Shown here in pieces: positions 16,162 through 22,994 of a DNA stretch of 24,460 nucleotides. The notes under the pieces were generated by a model, which did no database searches, was not told where the DNA came from, and saw only the letters and a program-made list of their open reading frames with translations. Both the position numbers and the translations under genes were made by a program. This stretch comes from Bacillota bacterium (GTDB lineage: Bacteria > Bacillota > Clostridia > DSM-8532), in NCBI GenBank assembly GCA_023426765.1, contig JAEZBW010000460.1:1-24460 (forward strand), given 5' to 3'. Positions within the stretch are counted from its first letter, which is position 1. The number at the start of each line of letters is the position of its first letter.

Positions 16162-17667
16162 ATGAACATTACAGACGCAGTCGCCGAACTGGCCTTGTTA
16201 CAGAAAAAAATGCATGCATTCAATCATGCCACCGGAATGATATATCTGGACAGTGTTACCGTGGCACCGAAGGATACAGCCGAAGGCCGCGGTGAAACAT
16301 TGGGGATCCTCAGTGCAATCAGCTATGAATTGTTTGCGAACCCGAAGACCAAGGAATTGCTTGGCTTTCTTACCGGGCACAAGGATGAACTGACCGAACA
16401 GCAGGCCCGGGAGGTTGTTGTCCTGACCCGTGAATACGATAAAATCAGTAAAATTCCCCAGGATGAATATGTCGCGTACCAAATGATGATCAATGAGGCC
16501 GAAAGTGTTTGGCACAAAGCGAAGGAAACAAACGATTATGCGATATTCGCACCTTTCATCCAAAAGATTGCAGCCTCTCTGAAGAAATTTGCAACATACT
16601 TCGATCCCGGTGAAAAAGTCTATAACGTATGGATTAACCAATATGAATGGGGCTTGAACATGGAAAAACTGGATGCTTTCTTCAGCCAGCTGAGGGGAAC
16701 CATCGTCCCGCTGATTCACCGCATCCGGTCAGAAGCCGAAGAAATTGATGACGGCTTCCTGAAAGGTGAATACCCTGTTGAGCAGCAACGAAAATTTTCC
16801 GACTATCTGATGGAAGTGATGTCCATCGACCGATCACATTGTGGTATTGGTGAAACCGAGCACCCTTTCACGATTCACTTCAACAAAAATGACGTCCGTA
16901 TCACTACAAAATACCACCCGGACAGCCTTACAAATTCAATGTTCTCGGTCATCCATGAAGGCGGTCACGCACTTTACGAGCTTGGTACCGGTGACAATTT
17001 GATGTATACCTGCCTGGCTGGCGGCGCATCCATGGGAATTCACGAAAGCCAGTCCAGGCTTTATGAAAATATGATTGGCAGAAGCGAAAGCTTTATTCAA
17101 TTCATTTTTCCAAAGCTCCGGGAGCTTTTCCCTGAACAGTTTAAGAACGTCGACGCAAACGGTTTATATCGGGCCATCAACAAATGTGAGCCCTCGCTGA
17201 TTCGCATCGATGCGGATGAACTTACCTACTGCCTGCATATCATGGTGCGGTATGAAGCAGAGAAAATGCTGCTGCAGGGGGAAGTGAACATGGATGATCT
17301 TCCGGCAGTCTGGGCAAAGCTGATGAAGGAATACCTTGGCGTGGACGTTCCCGATGATACCCGCGGCGTGCTGCAGGATTCCCATTGGAGCGGCGGAATG
17401 ATGGGTTATTTTCCTTCCTACGCCATCGGCAGCGCATATGCAGCCCAGATCATGCACCGCATGAAGCAGGATTTGGATGTGGACACGATCATTGCTTCCG
17501 GCAGCCTGAAGCCAATTGTCCAGTGGCTGGAAGAACACATCTATCAATACGGGAGTATGATGGATCCGGGTGATCTGCTTGAAAAATGCTGCGGGGAGCC
17601 GTTCAACCCCAAATATTACACCGATTACCTTACCGGGAAATTCTCGATAATCTACGGCTTAAAATAA
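16162..17667 (+). CDS. M32-family metallocarboxypeptidase
   Basis: 501 residues, the usual length for M32 (thermostable carboxypeptidase 1 type), which removes C-terminal amino acids from peptides in the cytoplasm. The zinc site is visible: HEGGH at 265-269 with catalytic Glu266, and the third ligand Glu295 in GIHESQSRLYEN. Other family blocks: IRIDADELTYCLHIMVRYE, VPDDTRGVLQDSHWSGG and GYFPSYAIGSAYAAQ. AAAGGGG lies 9-15 bases before the ATG. The gene has its own promoter and is followed by 291 bases without a gene, so it is probably monocistronic. It is most likely housekeeping peptide recycling; no link to the glycosidases is evident. Confidence 0.93.
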   Translation: MNITDAVAELALLQKKMHAFNHATGMIYLDSVTVAPKDTAEGRGETLGILSAISYELFANPKTKELLGFLTGHKDELTEQQAREVVVLTREYDKISKIPQDEYVAYQMMINEAESVWHKAKETNDYAIFAPFIQKIAASLKKFATYFDPGEKVYNVWINQYEWGLNMEKLDAFFSQLRGTIVPLIHRIRSEAEEIDDGFLKGEYPVEQQRKFSDYLMEVMSIDRSHCGIGETEHPFTIHFNKNDVRITTKYHPDSLTNSMFSVIHEGGHALYELGTGDNLMYTCLAGGASMGIHESQSRLYENMIGRSESFIQFIFPKLRELFPEQFKNVDANGLYRAINKCEPSLIRIDADELTYCLHIMVRYEAEKMLLQGEVNMDDLPAVWAKLMKEYLGVDVPDDTRGVLQDSHWSGGMMGYFPSYAIGSAYAAQIMHRMKQDLDVDTIIASGSLKPIVQWLEEHIYQYGSMMDPGDLLEKCCGEPFNPKYYTDYLTGKFSIIYGLK

Positions 17668-17800
17668 CACAGCAGACTTGCTTACCACAAAAAATGCTGG
17701 AAAAACTTTACTTGCATTTTCCGGTACAGTAAATACCGATGCAGTAAGAGCGCATGTACGCAGAGGAATGCCTGTATCTTGAAAAACTCCCCCGAGTACA
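17668..17800 (+). other. Intergenic stretch after M32 with one bulged hairpin
   Basis: Nothing coding. One dyad stands out: TGCAT...CGGTA (17713-17726) pairs with TACCG-ATGCA (17734-17743), a ten-pair stem with a 4-base bulge. It has no T run, so it is not a classic terminator; it may be a 3' processing or stabilising structure. Confidence 0.3.
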
Positions 17801-17829
17801 TTGACAGCCATTTTCAGGAATGCTAATCT
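17801..17829 (+). promoter_or_regulatory. Sigma-A promoter of ddh
   Basis: Consensus TTGACA (17801-17806), 17 bases, TAATCT (17824-17829) with TGC before it (extended -10). This leaves a 120-base leader before the ATG-equivalent start at 17960, with small dyads (AAGCATGCTT) but no L-box lysine-riboswitch motifs that I can see. Confidence 0.65.
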
Positions 17830-17959
17830 GAATTGTGGAAAAAAGGAAACCCAGATACCGTTTGGAAAAGCATGCTTGCTTAATGGGCACCGGATGAACT
17901 GGTTTTCCGTGACGGCTCTCTGAGGTTCGGGGAAGCAAATGGGATGAGGAGGAATTGTT

Positions 17960-18949
17960 TTGAACAAAACGATAAGAGTTGGCATTGTTGGATACGGTAA
18001 TTTGGCCAGGGGTGCTGAGGCAGCCATTCAAAAAACGCCGGATATCGAGCTTGCTGCGGTTTTTACCCGGAGAAACCCCGAAACGGTTCAGGTAAAAACA
18101 CCGAATGTTAAAGTTCTGCCCCTGGAGCAGGCCGGTAATTATGTAAATGAAATCGATGTGATGCTGCTTTGCGGCGGTTCGGCTTCCGATTTACCGGAGC
18201 AAGGGCCTTATTTCGCAAAAATGTTTAATACCGTGGACAGCTTTGATACCCATGCAAAAATTCCCGAATACTTCAATGCCGTGGACTTGTCTGCAAAAAC
18301 ATCCGGAAAGACCGGCATCATCTCTGTTGGCTGGGATCCTGGCCTGTTCTCAATGAATCGCATGCTCATGGAGGCCGTACTGCCCGATGGAAGGGATTAC
18401 ACCTTCTGGGGCAAGGGCGTCAGCCAGGGTCATTCCGACGCCATTCGCCGGGTAAAAGGGGTAAAATACGGAATTCAATATACCATCCCCATTGATTCGG
18501 CCCTCGACAAGGTGAGACAGGGCAGAAACCCGGAGCTGACCACCCGGGAAAAGCACTTAAGGGATTGTTATGTGGTTGCCGAAGCCGGCGCTGATAAGGA
18601 TGCGATTGAAAATACCATCCGAACCATGCCGAACTATTTCTCCGATTATGATACAAAGGTTACTTTTATTACTGAAGAAGAAATGAAGATGAATCATGGT
18701 TCCATGCCCCATGGCGGTTTTGTTATCCGCAGTGGTGCTACCGGTTCCGGAGATAACAGGCATATCCTTGAATTTTCGCTGAAGCTCGACAGTAACCCGG
18801 AGTTCACCGGAAGCGTGATGGTGGCATACGCACGTGCGGCCTATAAGCTGAATCGCGAGGGACAAACCGGTGCAAAAACCGTTTTTGATGTGCCGCTTGC
18901 ATATTTGTCCCATAAAACGCCGGAAGAATTACGAAAAGGGCTTTTATAA
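17960..18949 (+). CDS. ddh: meso-Diaminopimelate D-dehydrogenase
   Basis: 329 residues, matching the NADPH-dependent enzyme that makes meso-diaminopimelate from tetrahydrodipicolinate and ammonia in one step, for lysine and peptidoglycan. Motifs: IRVGIVGYGNLARGAE (nucleotide site), AVFTRR, MLLCGGSASDLPEQGPYFA, NTVDSFDTHAKIPEY, GWDPGLFSMNRM, WGKGVSQGHSDAIRRVKGV and HGGFVIRSG near the C-terminus. The family is normally 320-330 residues. GAGGAGG at about 17947-17953 is a strong ribosome binding site. The gene stands alone, with its own promoter and a terminator. Its stop codon lies inside repeat copy 3. The gene distribution is patchy across bacteria, so transfer is common in general, though nothing in base composition stands out here. 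Confidence 0.95.
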   Translation: MNKTIRVGIVGYGNLARGAEAAIQKTPDIELAAVFTRRNPETVQVKTPNVKVLPLEQAGNYVNEIDVMLLCGGSASDLPEQGPYFAKMFNTVDSFDTHAKIPEYFNAVDLSAKTSGKTGIISVGWDPGLFSMNRMLMEAVLPDGRDYTFWGKGVSQGHSDAIRRVKGVKYGIQYTIPIDSALDKVRQGRNPELTTREKHLRDCYVVAEAGADKDAIENTIRTMPNYFSDYDTKVTFITEEEMKMNHGSMPHGGFVIRSGATGSGDNRHILEFSLKLDSNPEFTGSVMVAYARAAYKLNREGQTGAKTVFDVPLAYLSHKTPEELRKGLL

Positions 18950-18990
18950 CAACGGAAGTAATTGTGCAAGCAATTGCAACACACCGTTAT
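18944..18990. repeat. Dispersed imperfect dyad repeat, copy 3
   Basis: Starts TTATAACAACGGAAG and ends CAACACACCGTTAT, identical to copy 1 at both flanks; the centre differs (AATTGTGC, then AAGCAATTGC) yet keeps its dyad symmetry. The ddh stop codon TAA (18947-18949) is supplied by the repeat's first bases. Confidence 0.8.
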
Positions 18991-19021
18991 AAACCAACCT
19001 GACAATGGCTCACAAGAATGT

Positions 19022-19063
19022 AACGGGACTGGGGTAAAATTGAAACCCATGTCCCGTTTTTTC
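19022..19063 (+). terminator. Rho-independent terminator of ddh
   Basis: AACGGGAC (19022-19029) pairs with GTCCCGTT (19051-19058), with an inner GGG/CCC stem, followed by a run of six T. It lies 73 bases after the ddh stop, just beyond repeat copy 3. Confidence 0.9.
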
Positions 19064-19205
19064 TTTACTTTCCCATGATCCTTTTCTTCAACGCTTTCCC
19101 ACGGAAGTCAATTTTCGTGGTATGCAATCTCTAAAAAGGAACGGTACAGTTTGCATGATCCATCTACTTTTATACCCATATTCCATCCCCTGCAATAGAA
19201 CGATG

Positions 19206-19751
19206 CTAAACTGAAGCTTCCACACCCATGATGGTCTCCAGATTATCAAGCAAATACTTTTTCCCGTAATCGTTCATGACCACCATATCATATTCCCTGT
19301 TGTTGAATGCCCTGTGTTCCAGCTCGAAGCCGAACTGGGCAGAATTTTCATTGGTGGTGGTGGCTGATTTTCCTTCGCTATTCACAGTTTCACCGAGGAT
19401 GTTCATCTGCTTCAGCTTTTTGTTCAATTCCAGACCAGTGAGCTGTTTACTGGTCATCTCCAATACTTCATTGACGCATTTGGAAAACACGTTCACGCCG
19501 ATTTTACCCTCGGGAAGCCTTACTCTGCTTTTTTGCTCGGGCGTAATGGCAAATGACGCATATTTTCGGTTGCTGTAGCTGCCATCAAGCACATTCTGAA
19601 GGATGTCTGCCACAAAGTAAAAGCAGCGGATGATGCGGGGATCGTTCAGGAACTCTTCCCCTTCCATCTCGTTTCCCGTGATGGGGTTTGTGCCATGGGC
19701 GATTTTCAGCAGTACCTCCCTGGCTTTCTGAATTTTATCTCTTTCCATCAT
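19206..19751 (-). CDS. Conserved-looking hypothetical protein, function unknown
   Basis: 181 residues, soluble, mixed charge, no signal peptide or membrane helix. Notable segments: KIAHGTNPITGNEMEGEEFL followed by NDPRIIRCFYFVADILQNVL at the N-terminus; YASFAITPEQKSRVRLPEGK in the middle; KQLTGLELNKKLKQMNILGE, helical; and a C-terminal YDMVVMNDYGKKYLLDNLET. I do not recognise a named family, although the first segment has the look of a widespread clostridial hypothetical. The middle/C-terminal layout could be a nucleic-acid-binding helical module, which is a guess. AGGAGG lies eight bases before the first of two ATG codons. It lies 103 bases downstream of the Phd-Uma2 gene on the same strand, with a hairpin in the gap. 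Confidence 0.7.
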   Translation of the reverse strand: MMERDKIQKAREVLLKIAHGTNPITGNEMEGEEFLNDPRIIRCFYFVADILQNVLDGSYSNRKYASFAITPEQKSRVRLPEGKIGVNVFSKCVNEVLEMTSKQLTGLELNKKLKQMNILGETVNSEGKSATTTNENSAQFGFELEHRAFNNREYDMVVMNDYGKKYLLDNLETIMGVEASV

Positions 19752-19775
19752 TTTGATACCCTCCTGACCTTTATT

Positions 19776-19796
19776 ACACCACCTAAGGCGTGGTGT
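19776..19796. promoter_or_regulatory. Inverted repeat upstream of the hypothetical gene
   Basis: ACACCAC (19776-19782), seven bases, GTGGTGT (19790-19796): a perfect 7-base dyad 25 bases before the start at 19751. There is no T run on either strand, so an operator or leader hairpin is more likely than a terminator. Confidence 0.45.
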
Positions 19797-19854
19797 GATT
19801 TACATTTTCCGGTACTTGTTCCATACACATATCTGTATGGGCTGCATTCAGGTT

Positions 19855-20610
19855 CTACACAGCAAACAGTTCATCCGTGCATGCTTCCAGCCCGTTAAAA
19901 AAGTATGAGCTGACCTTTTCACCCTGTTTGAATGTTTTAAAATCTTCAATTTTGTAATCGTTAAAGCCATAAACGAGCACTGAGCTGTTTGCGGGATCGA
20001 CCACCCAAAATTCCCTCACCCCTGAAAGCATATACGAATTCAGCTTATCCACCATGTCCTTCGTTCTTGTGCCGGGAGACAATATTTCGATGACCAGCGT
20101 TGGGTTGCCCATATATCGGCCCTTGTCATTAACTTTCTCTTCGATGTCACATGCAACAAGCAAATCGGGTTGAACCACATCGGGATCCCTGATATTGATT
20201 TTATACAGAAAAACGTCGAAGGGGGCAAAATAAACCCTGCACTTTTTCCCCTTCAAAAAGGCACTGAGAATGAGGTATAACCTGCCGCTGATGTCCTGAT
20301 GGATCACATTCGGTGATCCTAACAGAATAATTTCACCATTGATATACTCCATCCTTGCATCGCTGTTTTCGTATACTTCCAGGAACTCTTCGTACGATAT
20401 GGTTTTCTTGTTGACCTGATAGTCGACAGCCTGCTCAAGAACGCAATCCGGTTCTGACTCTTCGCCGCTAAAGGAGAGAAGCCTGGCGGCATTTTTACCG
20501 TTTTTGGTAATCACAACCTCCTGCCCGCCGATGGCTGAATCCAGATACAGCCCCAGATTGTTCTTAAACTCGGTGGCTGTGACGGTTGTTTTTCTCTCAT
20601 TATTTTTCAT
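19855..20610 (-). CDS. Phd/YefM antitoxin-like domain fused to Uma2 (DUF820) PD-(D/E)XK nuclease-fold protein
   Basis: 251 residues from the ATG at 20610; an in-frame GTG at 20619 lies in the ribosome binding site (GAGGTG) and is rejected. Residues 7-48 (KTTVTATEFKNNLGLYLDSA, then GGQEVVITKNGKNAARLL) are a Phd/YefM DNA-binding antitoxin domain. Residues about 70-245 are a Uma2 endonuclease-like domain: RMEYINGEI (Glu88), the PD-(D/E)XK strand VVQPDLLVACD (Asp149), PTLVIEILSPGTRTKD (Glu175, Lys184), then LSGVREFWVVDP. Catalytic residues appear intact. Uma2 domains are common in cyanobacteria and some Firmicutes and their roles are largely unknown; nuclease activity is inferred from the fold. 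No separate toxin gene accompanies it. Three TCGTACGA sites in its promoter suggest self-repression through the Phd domain. Confidence 0.85.
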   Translation of the reverse strand: MKNNERKTTVTATEFKNNLGLYLDSAIGGQEVVITKNGKNAARLLSFSGEESEPDCVLEQAVDYQVNKKTISYEEFLEVYENSDARMEYINGEIILLGSPNVIHQDISGRLYLILSAFLKGKKCRVYFAPFDVFLYKINIRDPDVVQPDLLVACDIEEKVNDKGRYMGNPTLVIEILSPGTRTKDMVDKLNSYMLSGVREFWVVDPANSSVLVYGFNDYKIEDFKTFKQGEKVSSYFFNGLEACTDELFAV

Positions 20611-20620
20611 CCACTTCACC

Positions 20621-20671
20621 TCGTACGATCATTTTAACATTTCGTACGATAAGGGTCAATATATCGTACGA
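20621..20671. promoter_or_regulatory. Three identical TCGTACGA operator palindromes
   Basis: Perfect 8-base palindromes at 20621-20628, 20642-20649 and 20664-20671, centre to centre 21 and 22 bases, which places them on the same DNA face. They lie over the predicted start site, inside the promoter spacer and just upstream of -35. Confidence 0.85.
20631..20659 (-). promoter_or_regulatory. Promoter of the Phd-Uma2 gene
   Basis: Minus-strand TTGACC (20654-20659), 17-base spacer, TAAAAT (20631-20636). The start would be near 20624, giving a leader of about 14 bases. The TCGTACGA palindromes bracket and fill it. Confidence 0.75.
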
Positions 20672-20746
20672 TTATTTTTCCAAAGAGAGTCATGTTTTTT
20701 TCATTCATTGTTATGAACGGTTCATTTTTGCAAAAGAAGTCTTCAT

Positions 20747-20773
20747 AAAAAAGGGGGCTTGTACGCACCCCTT
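20747..20773 (-). terminator. Terminator of the GNAT gene
   Basis: On the minus strand AAGGGG pairs with CCCCTT across a 10-base loop and is followed by a T-rich run (20747-20752 read as T). It begins 50 bases after the GNAT stop. Confidence 0.75.
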
Positions 20774-20822
20774 CTTTCACCAACCGGAAATTTACCGTAT
20801 GAAGCAAACCCTGCAGGTTTTT

Positions 20823-21359
20823 TCAGTTCTGCCCTTCCTTCAGGATTTCCATGAATATCTCATCATGCCATTTATCGTCCACAAAAAGACATTTTGTTCT
20901 TTTGCCGAACGGTTTAAAACCGCATTTTTCATACACATGAATGGCCTGCTTGTTTCCCGAATATACCCTCAGCATGATGTTTTTCAGGTTCAGAAACCGG
21001 AATCCGTAATCAATCAGCAGCCTTATGGCTTCCTGCCCATAACCATTGCCACGATCAGCAACCTCCCCGATAAAGATGCCCAACTCAGCAGTCTGATAAA
21101 GGTAATTCACATCCATCAGGGATATGTTTCCGATCAGGCGATCCTCTTCCTTTAAAACCATGGCGTAATTATGTCCTTCCGACACCATTCGTTCTAGCGC
21201 TTTTTTCTCGCTGTCCAACGAGTAACACTTTGAAGCCTGCCCCAGATACCGGGTAACTTCGATATTGTTCATCCAGCGTGCGTATTGTTCTGCATCGTCG
21301 GTAAACATGGGCGACAGATACACTTTTTCGCCTGTCAGCTTTGGGATATACTTGCTCAT
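20823..21359 (-). CDS. GNAT-family N-acetyltransferase (RimJ/RimL-like)
   Basis: 178 residues from the ATG at 21359, chosen because GGAGGTG precedes it by six bases; a longer in-frame start at 21419 has no such site. The GNAT fold reads clearly: KLTGEKVYLSPMFTDDAEQYARWMNN, then GNISLMDVNYLYQTAELGIFIGE, the acetyl-CoA-binding VADRGNGYGQEAIRLLIDYGF, and LRVYSGNKQAIHVYEKCGF near the end. The RimJ/RimL group acetylates ribosomal N-termini, spermidine or small drugs; the substrate here is not predictable. A promoter, a structured leader and a terminator/antiterminator-like switch lie upstream, so its expression may depend on a signal sensed in the leader. Confidence 0.88.
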   Translation of the reverse strand: MSKYIPKLTGEKVYLSPMFTDDAEQYARWMNNIEVTRYLGQASKCYSLDSEKKALERMVSEGHNYAMVLKEEDRLIGNISLMDVNYLYQTAELGIFIGEVADRGNGYGQEAIRLLIDYGFRFLNLKNIMLRVYSGNKQAIHVYEKCGFKPFGKRTKCLFVDDKWHDEIFMEILKEGQN

Positions 21360-21424
21360 TTCACCCACCTCCATTGAAATCATGCAGGATACGGAAGAAG
21401 AAACTTCTTTGCTCTCCAATCCTG

Positions 21425-21528
21425 CAAAAAACCCGCAGAATCACCTGAAGTGACTCCGCGGGTTTAACCGCGTGTAAGGGCTGTCCTCTATGCAGCTCGG
21501 GCTTCCGCCTTTATGCATACTCACTGTT
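21425..21528 (-). ncRNA. Structured leader with terminator and competing antiterminator (attenuator-like), unidentified
   Basis: On the minus strand a stem pairs AAACCCGC (21465-21458) with GCGGGTTT (21436-21429) through a nearly continuous inner helix, followed by a six-T run (21431-21426): a strong terminator 65 bases before the GNAT start. Just upstream, CGCGG (21472-21468) pairs with CCGCG (21461-21457), which uses the terminator's 5' arm, so the two hairpins exclude each other. The preceding ~60 bases (TATGCA...TGCATA stem around GGCGGAAGCC) could form a receptor domain. I cannot match it to a known riboswitch class. An independent small RNA ending at the terminator is the alternative. 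Confidence 0.5.
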
Positions 21529-21535
21529 TGTAATA

Positions 21536-21563
21536 TTTTTACACAGAGCATTTGGATTGTCAA
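21536..21563 (-). promoter_or_regulatory. Promoter of the GNAT leader transcript
   Basis: Minus-strand TTGACA (21558-21563) with TAAAAA at 16 bases (21536-21541) or AAAAAT at 17. It predicts a start near 21528 and a leader of about 170 bases to the GNAT ATG. Confidence 0.6.
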
Positions 21564-21754
21564 GAGAGCGCAGAAAAATTTCCGTTCCAAACAGAGGCGT
21601 TGTCTATCGTCATGAAAATCACCCGCTCACACTCCCAAGGGTATGAATACTCAACAACAAATCGAGCCGCTTCGCCTGATTGCAATAACAAACGAGTCCT
21701 ATCGATTTATGAATATACTTCTATATAATGCATTTAAGCCGATTATAGCGAACA
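21564..21754. other. Intergenic DNA with no recognised feature
   Basis: Divergent spacer between the GNAT leader promoter and the promoter of the cysteine-rich gene. AT-rich toward the right; a second -10-like TATAAT occurs at 21723-21728. I see no open reading frame with a ribosome binding site. Confidence 0.4.
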
Positions 21755-21784
21755 TTGATGGAAATGAACGTTGTCCATTATAAT
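21755..21784 (+). promoter_or_regulatory. Promoter of the cysteine-rich gene
   Basis: TTGATG (21755-21760), 18-base spacer, consensus TATAAT (21779-21784), 46 bases before the ATG at 21830. Confidence 0.6.
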
Positions 21785-21829
21785 AGTATCAATTTGTGCA
21801 AATTTATGTTTACCTGATGGGAGAGTTGT

Positions 21830-22501
21830 ATGGCGTTTCTTTTCATGGACTTTGATCAAGGTGTGCCCCAACTGGCTTATACCGGCTGTGCATGGTGCTC
21901 AAGCGCCATGGGTATCAGCCTGAGTCATATAAAAAACAGGGGTTGCTGCTCCTATTTTCCGAAATTTTATCCTGTCGAGCTTCAGCGGATGTCCCATTCT
22001 CCGGAAGGTCTTTCGGTATTGGATTCCATCTTGAATCACCCAAGTGTTGAATTCCTGGATGACCATATTGTTGTAAAGGGGAGCTACGACGCGATTCTGC
22101 ATGATAAAATGCTGAAGGAAGGGCAAATTCCGGAGGATGAAATGATACAGGATAAGTCGGTGTTTTTCCGGACATGCCCTTTCGTCCGTTCCGGCCTTGG
22201 GTGTTCGCTTCCTTCCCGGTACCGCCCTTATGTCTGCAATTTCTTTGTGTGCCGTGAAGTGCTGGGAAACCCGGCATATCAGCAGCAACTCGCCCCGTAC
22301 CTTCGGGAACGGGCAAATTATGTACGTTTTCTTCAGTGGGAAAACAATCAGCTTCTTCAGGTCATTCAGGAAAAGGGGCTGACCCTGCGGAACAATATAA
22401 AAGAAGTGATCAACCTGCTGGCCGAACTGCCCATCAACCAATATGAATTTCCCATGCTGGAGCCGGTTGAAATCCCGGAAGGACAGGGTAAGGGCGCATG
22501 A
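21830..22501 (+). CDS. Cysteine-rich YkgJ-like (zinc/iron-chelating) protein
   Basis: 223 soluble residues. The N-terminal cysteines are Cys20-x2-Cys23 and the pair Cys39-Cys40; a second cluster reads C-x8-C-x10-C-x4-C in FRTCPFVRSGLGC and SRYRPYVCNFFVC. This CxxC...CC...C...RPxxC pattern resembles the YkgJ/UPF0153 family, thought to bind zinc or an iron-sulfur cluster; enzymatic role is unknown. The C-terminal third is helical without cysteines. The ribosome binding site GGGAGAG precedes the ATG. The next gene is convergent and starts its stop 16 bases later, so it is monocistronic with its own promoter. Metal binding is inferred from cysteine spacing only. Confidence 0.7.
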   Translation: MAFLFMDFDQGVPQLAYTGCAWCSSAMGISLSHIKNRGCCSYFPKFYPVELQRMSHSPEGLSVLDSILNHPSVEFLDDHIVVKGSYDAILHDKMLKEGQIPEDEMIQDKSVFFRTCPFVRSGLGCSLPSRYRPYVCNFFVCREVLGNPAYQQQLAPYLRERANYVRFLQWENNQLLQVIQEKGLTLRNNIKEVINLLAELPINQYEFPMLEPVEIPEGQGKGA

Positions 22502-22517
22502 TGCTTTTTTCCTTCCC

Positions 22518-22979
22518 TTACTCTCCGGACTTCCCGGATTCCTTTTTGTAGTCCAGGATGAGGTTGTAAGCCAACCCTGCAACAACAAAAAGCCCTCCGA
22601 CCAGCTTTGACCAGGAAAAATCACCGGTATTGAAAAAATCGATGATGATTCCGGTAAACAGCTGTCCGACAAAAAGCAGAAGCGTCAGGTACAGGGCGGA
22701 TATTCTTGGGGTGAGGTAACTGGAAAGAACAATGACGATCACACCGACGAAACCGCCAAGATATGCCCAAAAAGGAATGCTGCCGAAATCAAACCCTTTC
22801 AGCACAATGGTTTCCTTACTGAAAAGCACGAATAAAACCGACACAAACAAACCCGTGATATAGTTGAACAGGGTGCTTTGAAACAACCCAATCCTTTCGG
22901 CAAGCCTTGAATTGATAATTCTGTTCATGACTATGGTAAAGCCGGTTAAGGCAGTGGCAATAACAGCGATAACAATCAT
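22518..22979 (-). CDS. DMT-type membrane protein, YdcZ (DUF606) family, second of a pair
   Basis: 153 residues with five hydrophobic segments, e.g. MIVIAVIATALTGFTIVMN, ALYLTLLLFVGQLFTGIII and LVGGLFVVAGLAYNLIL. The family is half the size of a normal drug/metabolite transporter and typically occurs as two adjacent genes whose products probably form a heterodimer. The highly charged C-terminus (DYKKESGKSGE) is cytoplasmic by the positive-inside rule. GAAGGGAA precedes the ATG, 15 bases after the stop of its partner. The substrate is unknown. Confidence 0.88.
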   Translation of the reverse strand: MIVIAVIATALTGFTIVMNRIINSRLAERIGLFQSTLFNYITGLFVSVLFVLFSKETIVLKGFDFGSIPFWAYLGGFVGVIVIVLSSYLTPRISALYLTLLLFVGQLFTGIIIDFFNTGDFSWSKLVGGLFVVAGLAYNLILDYKKESGKSGE

Positions 22980-22994
22980 TTACGGTTCCCTTCG

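Noticed and set aside
17830..17959. Lysine riboswitch in the ddh leader
   Set aside because: The leader is long enough to be suspicious for a lysine-pathway gene, but the conserved L-box segments are not visible and there is no terminator in the leader.
22488..22550. Terminator between the cysteine-rich and YdcZ genes
   Set aside because: GTAAGGG/CCCTTAC can pair, but the loop contains the T run rather than following the stem, so it is not a convincing terminator.
21899..22672. 257-codon minus-strand open frame
   Set aside because: Antisense to the cysteine-rich gene and overlapping the YdcZ gene; no recognisable motif.
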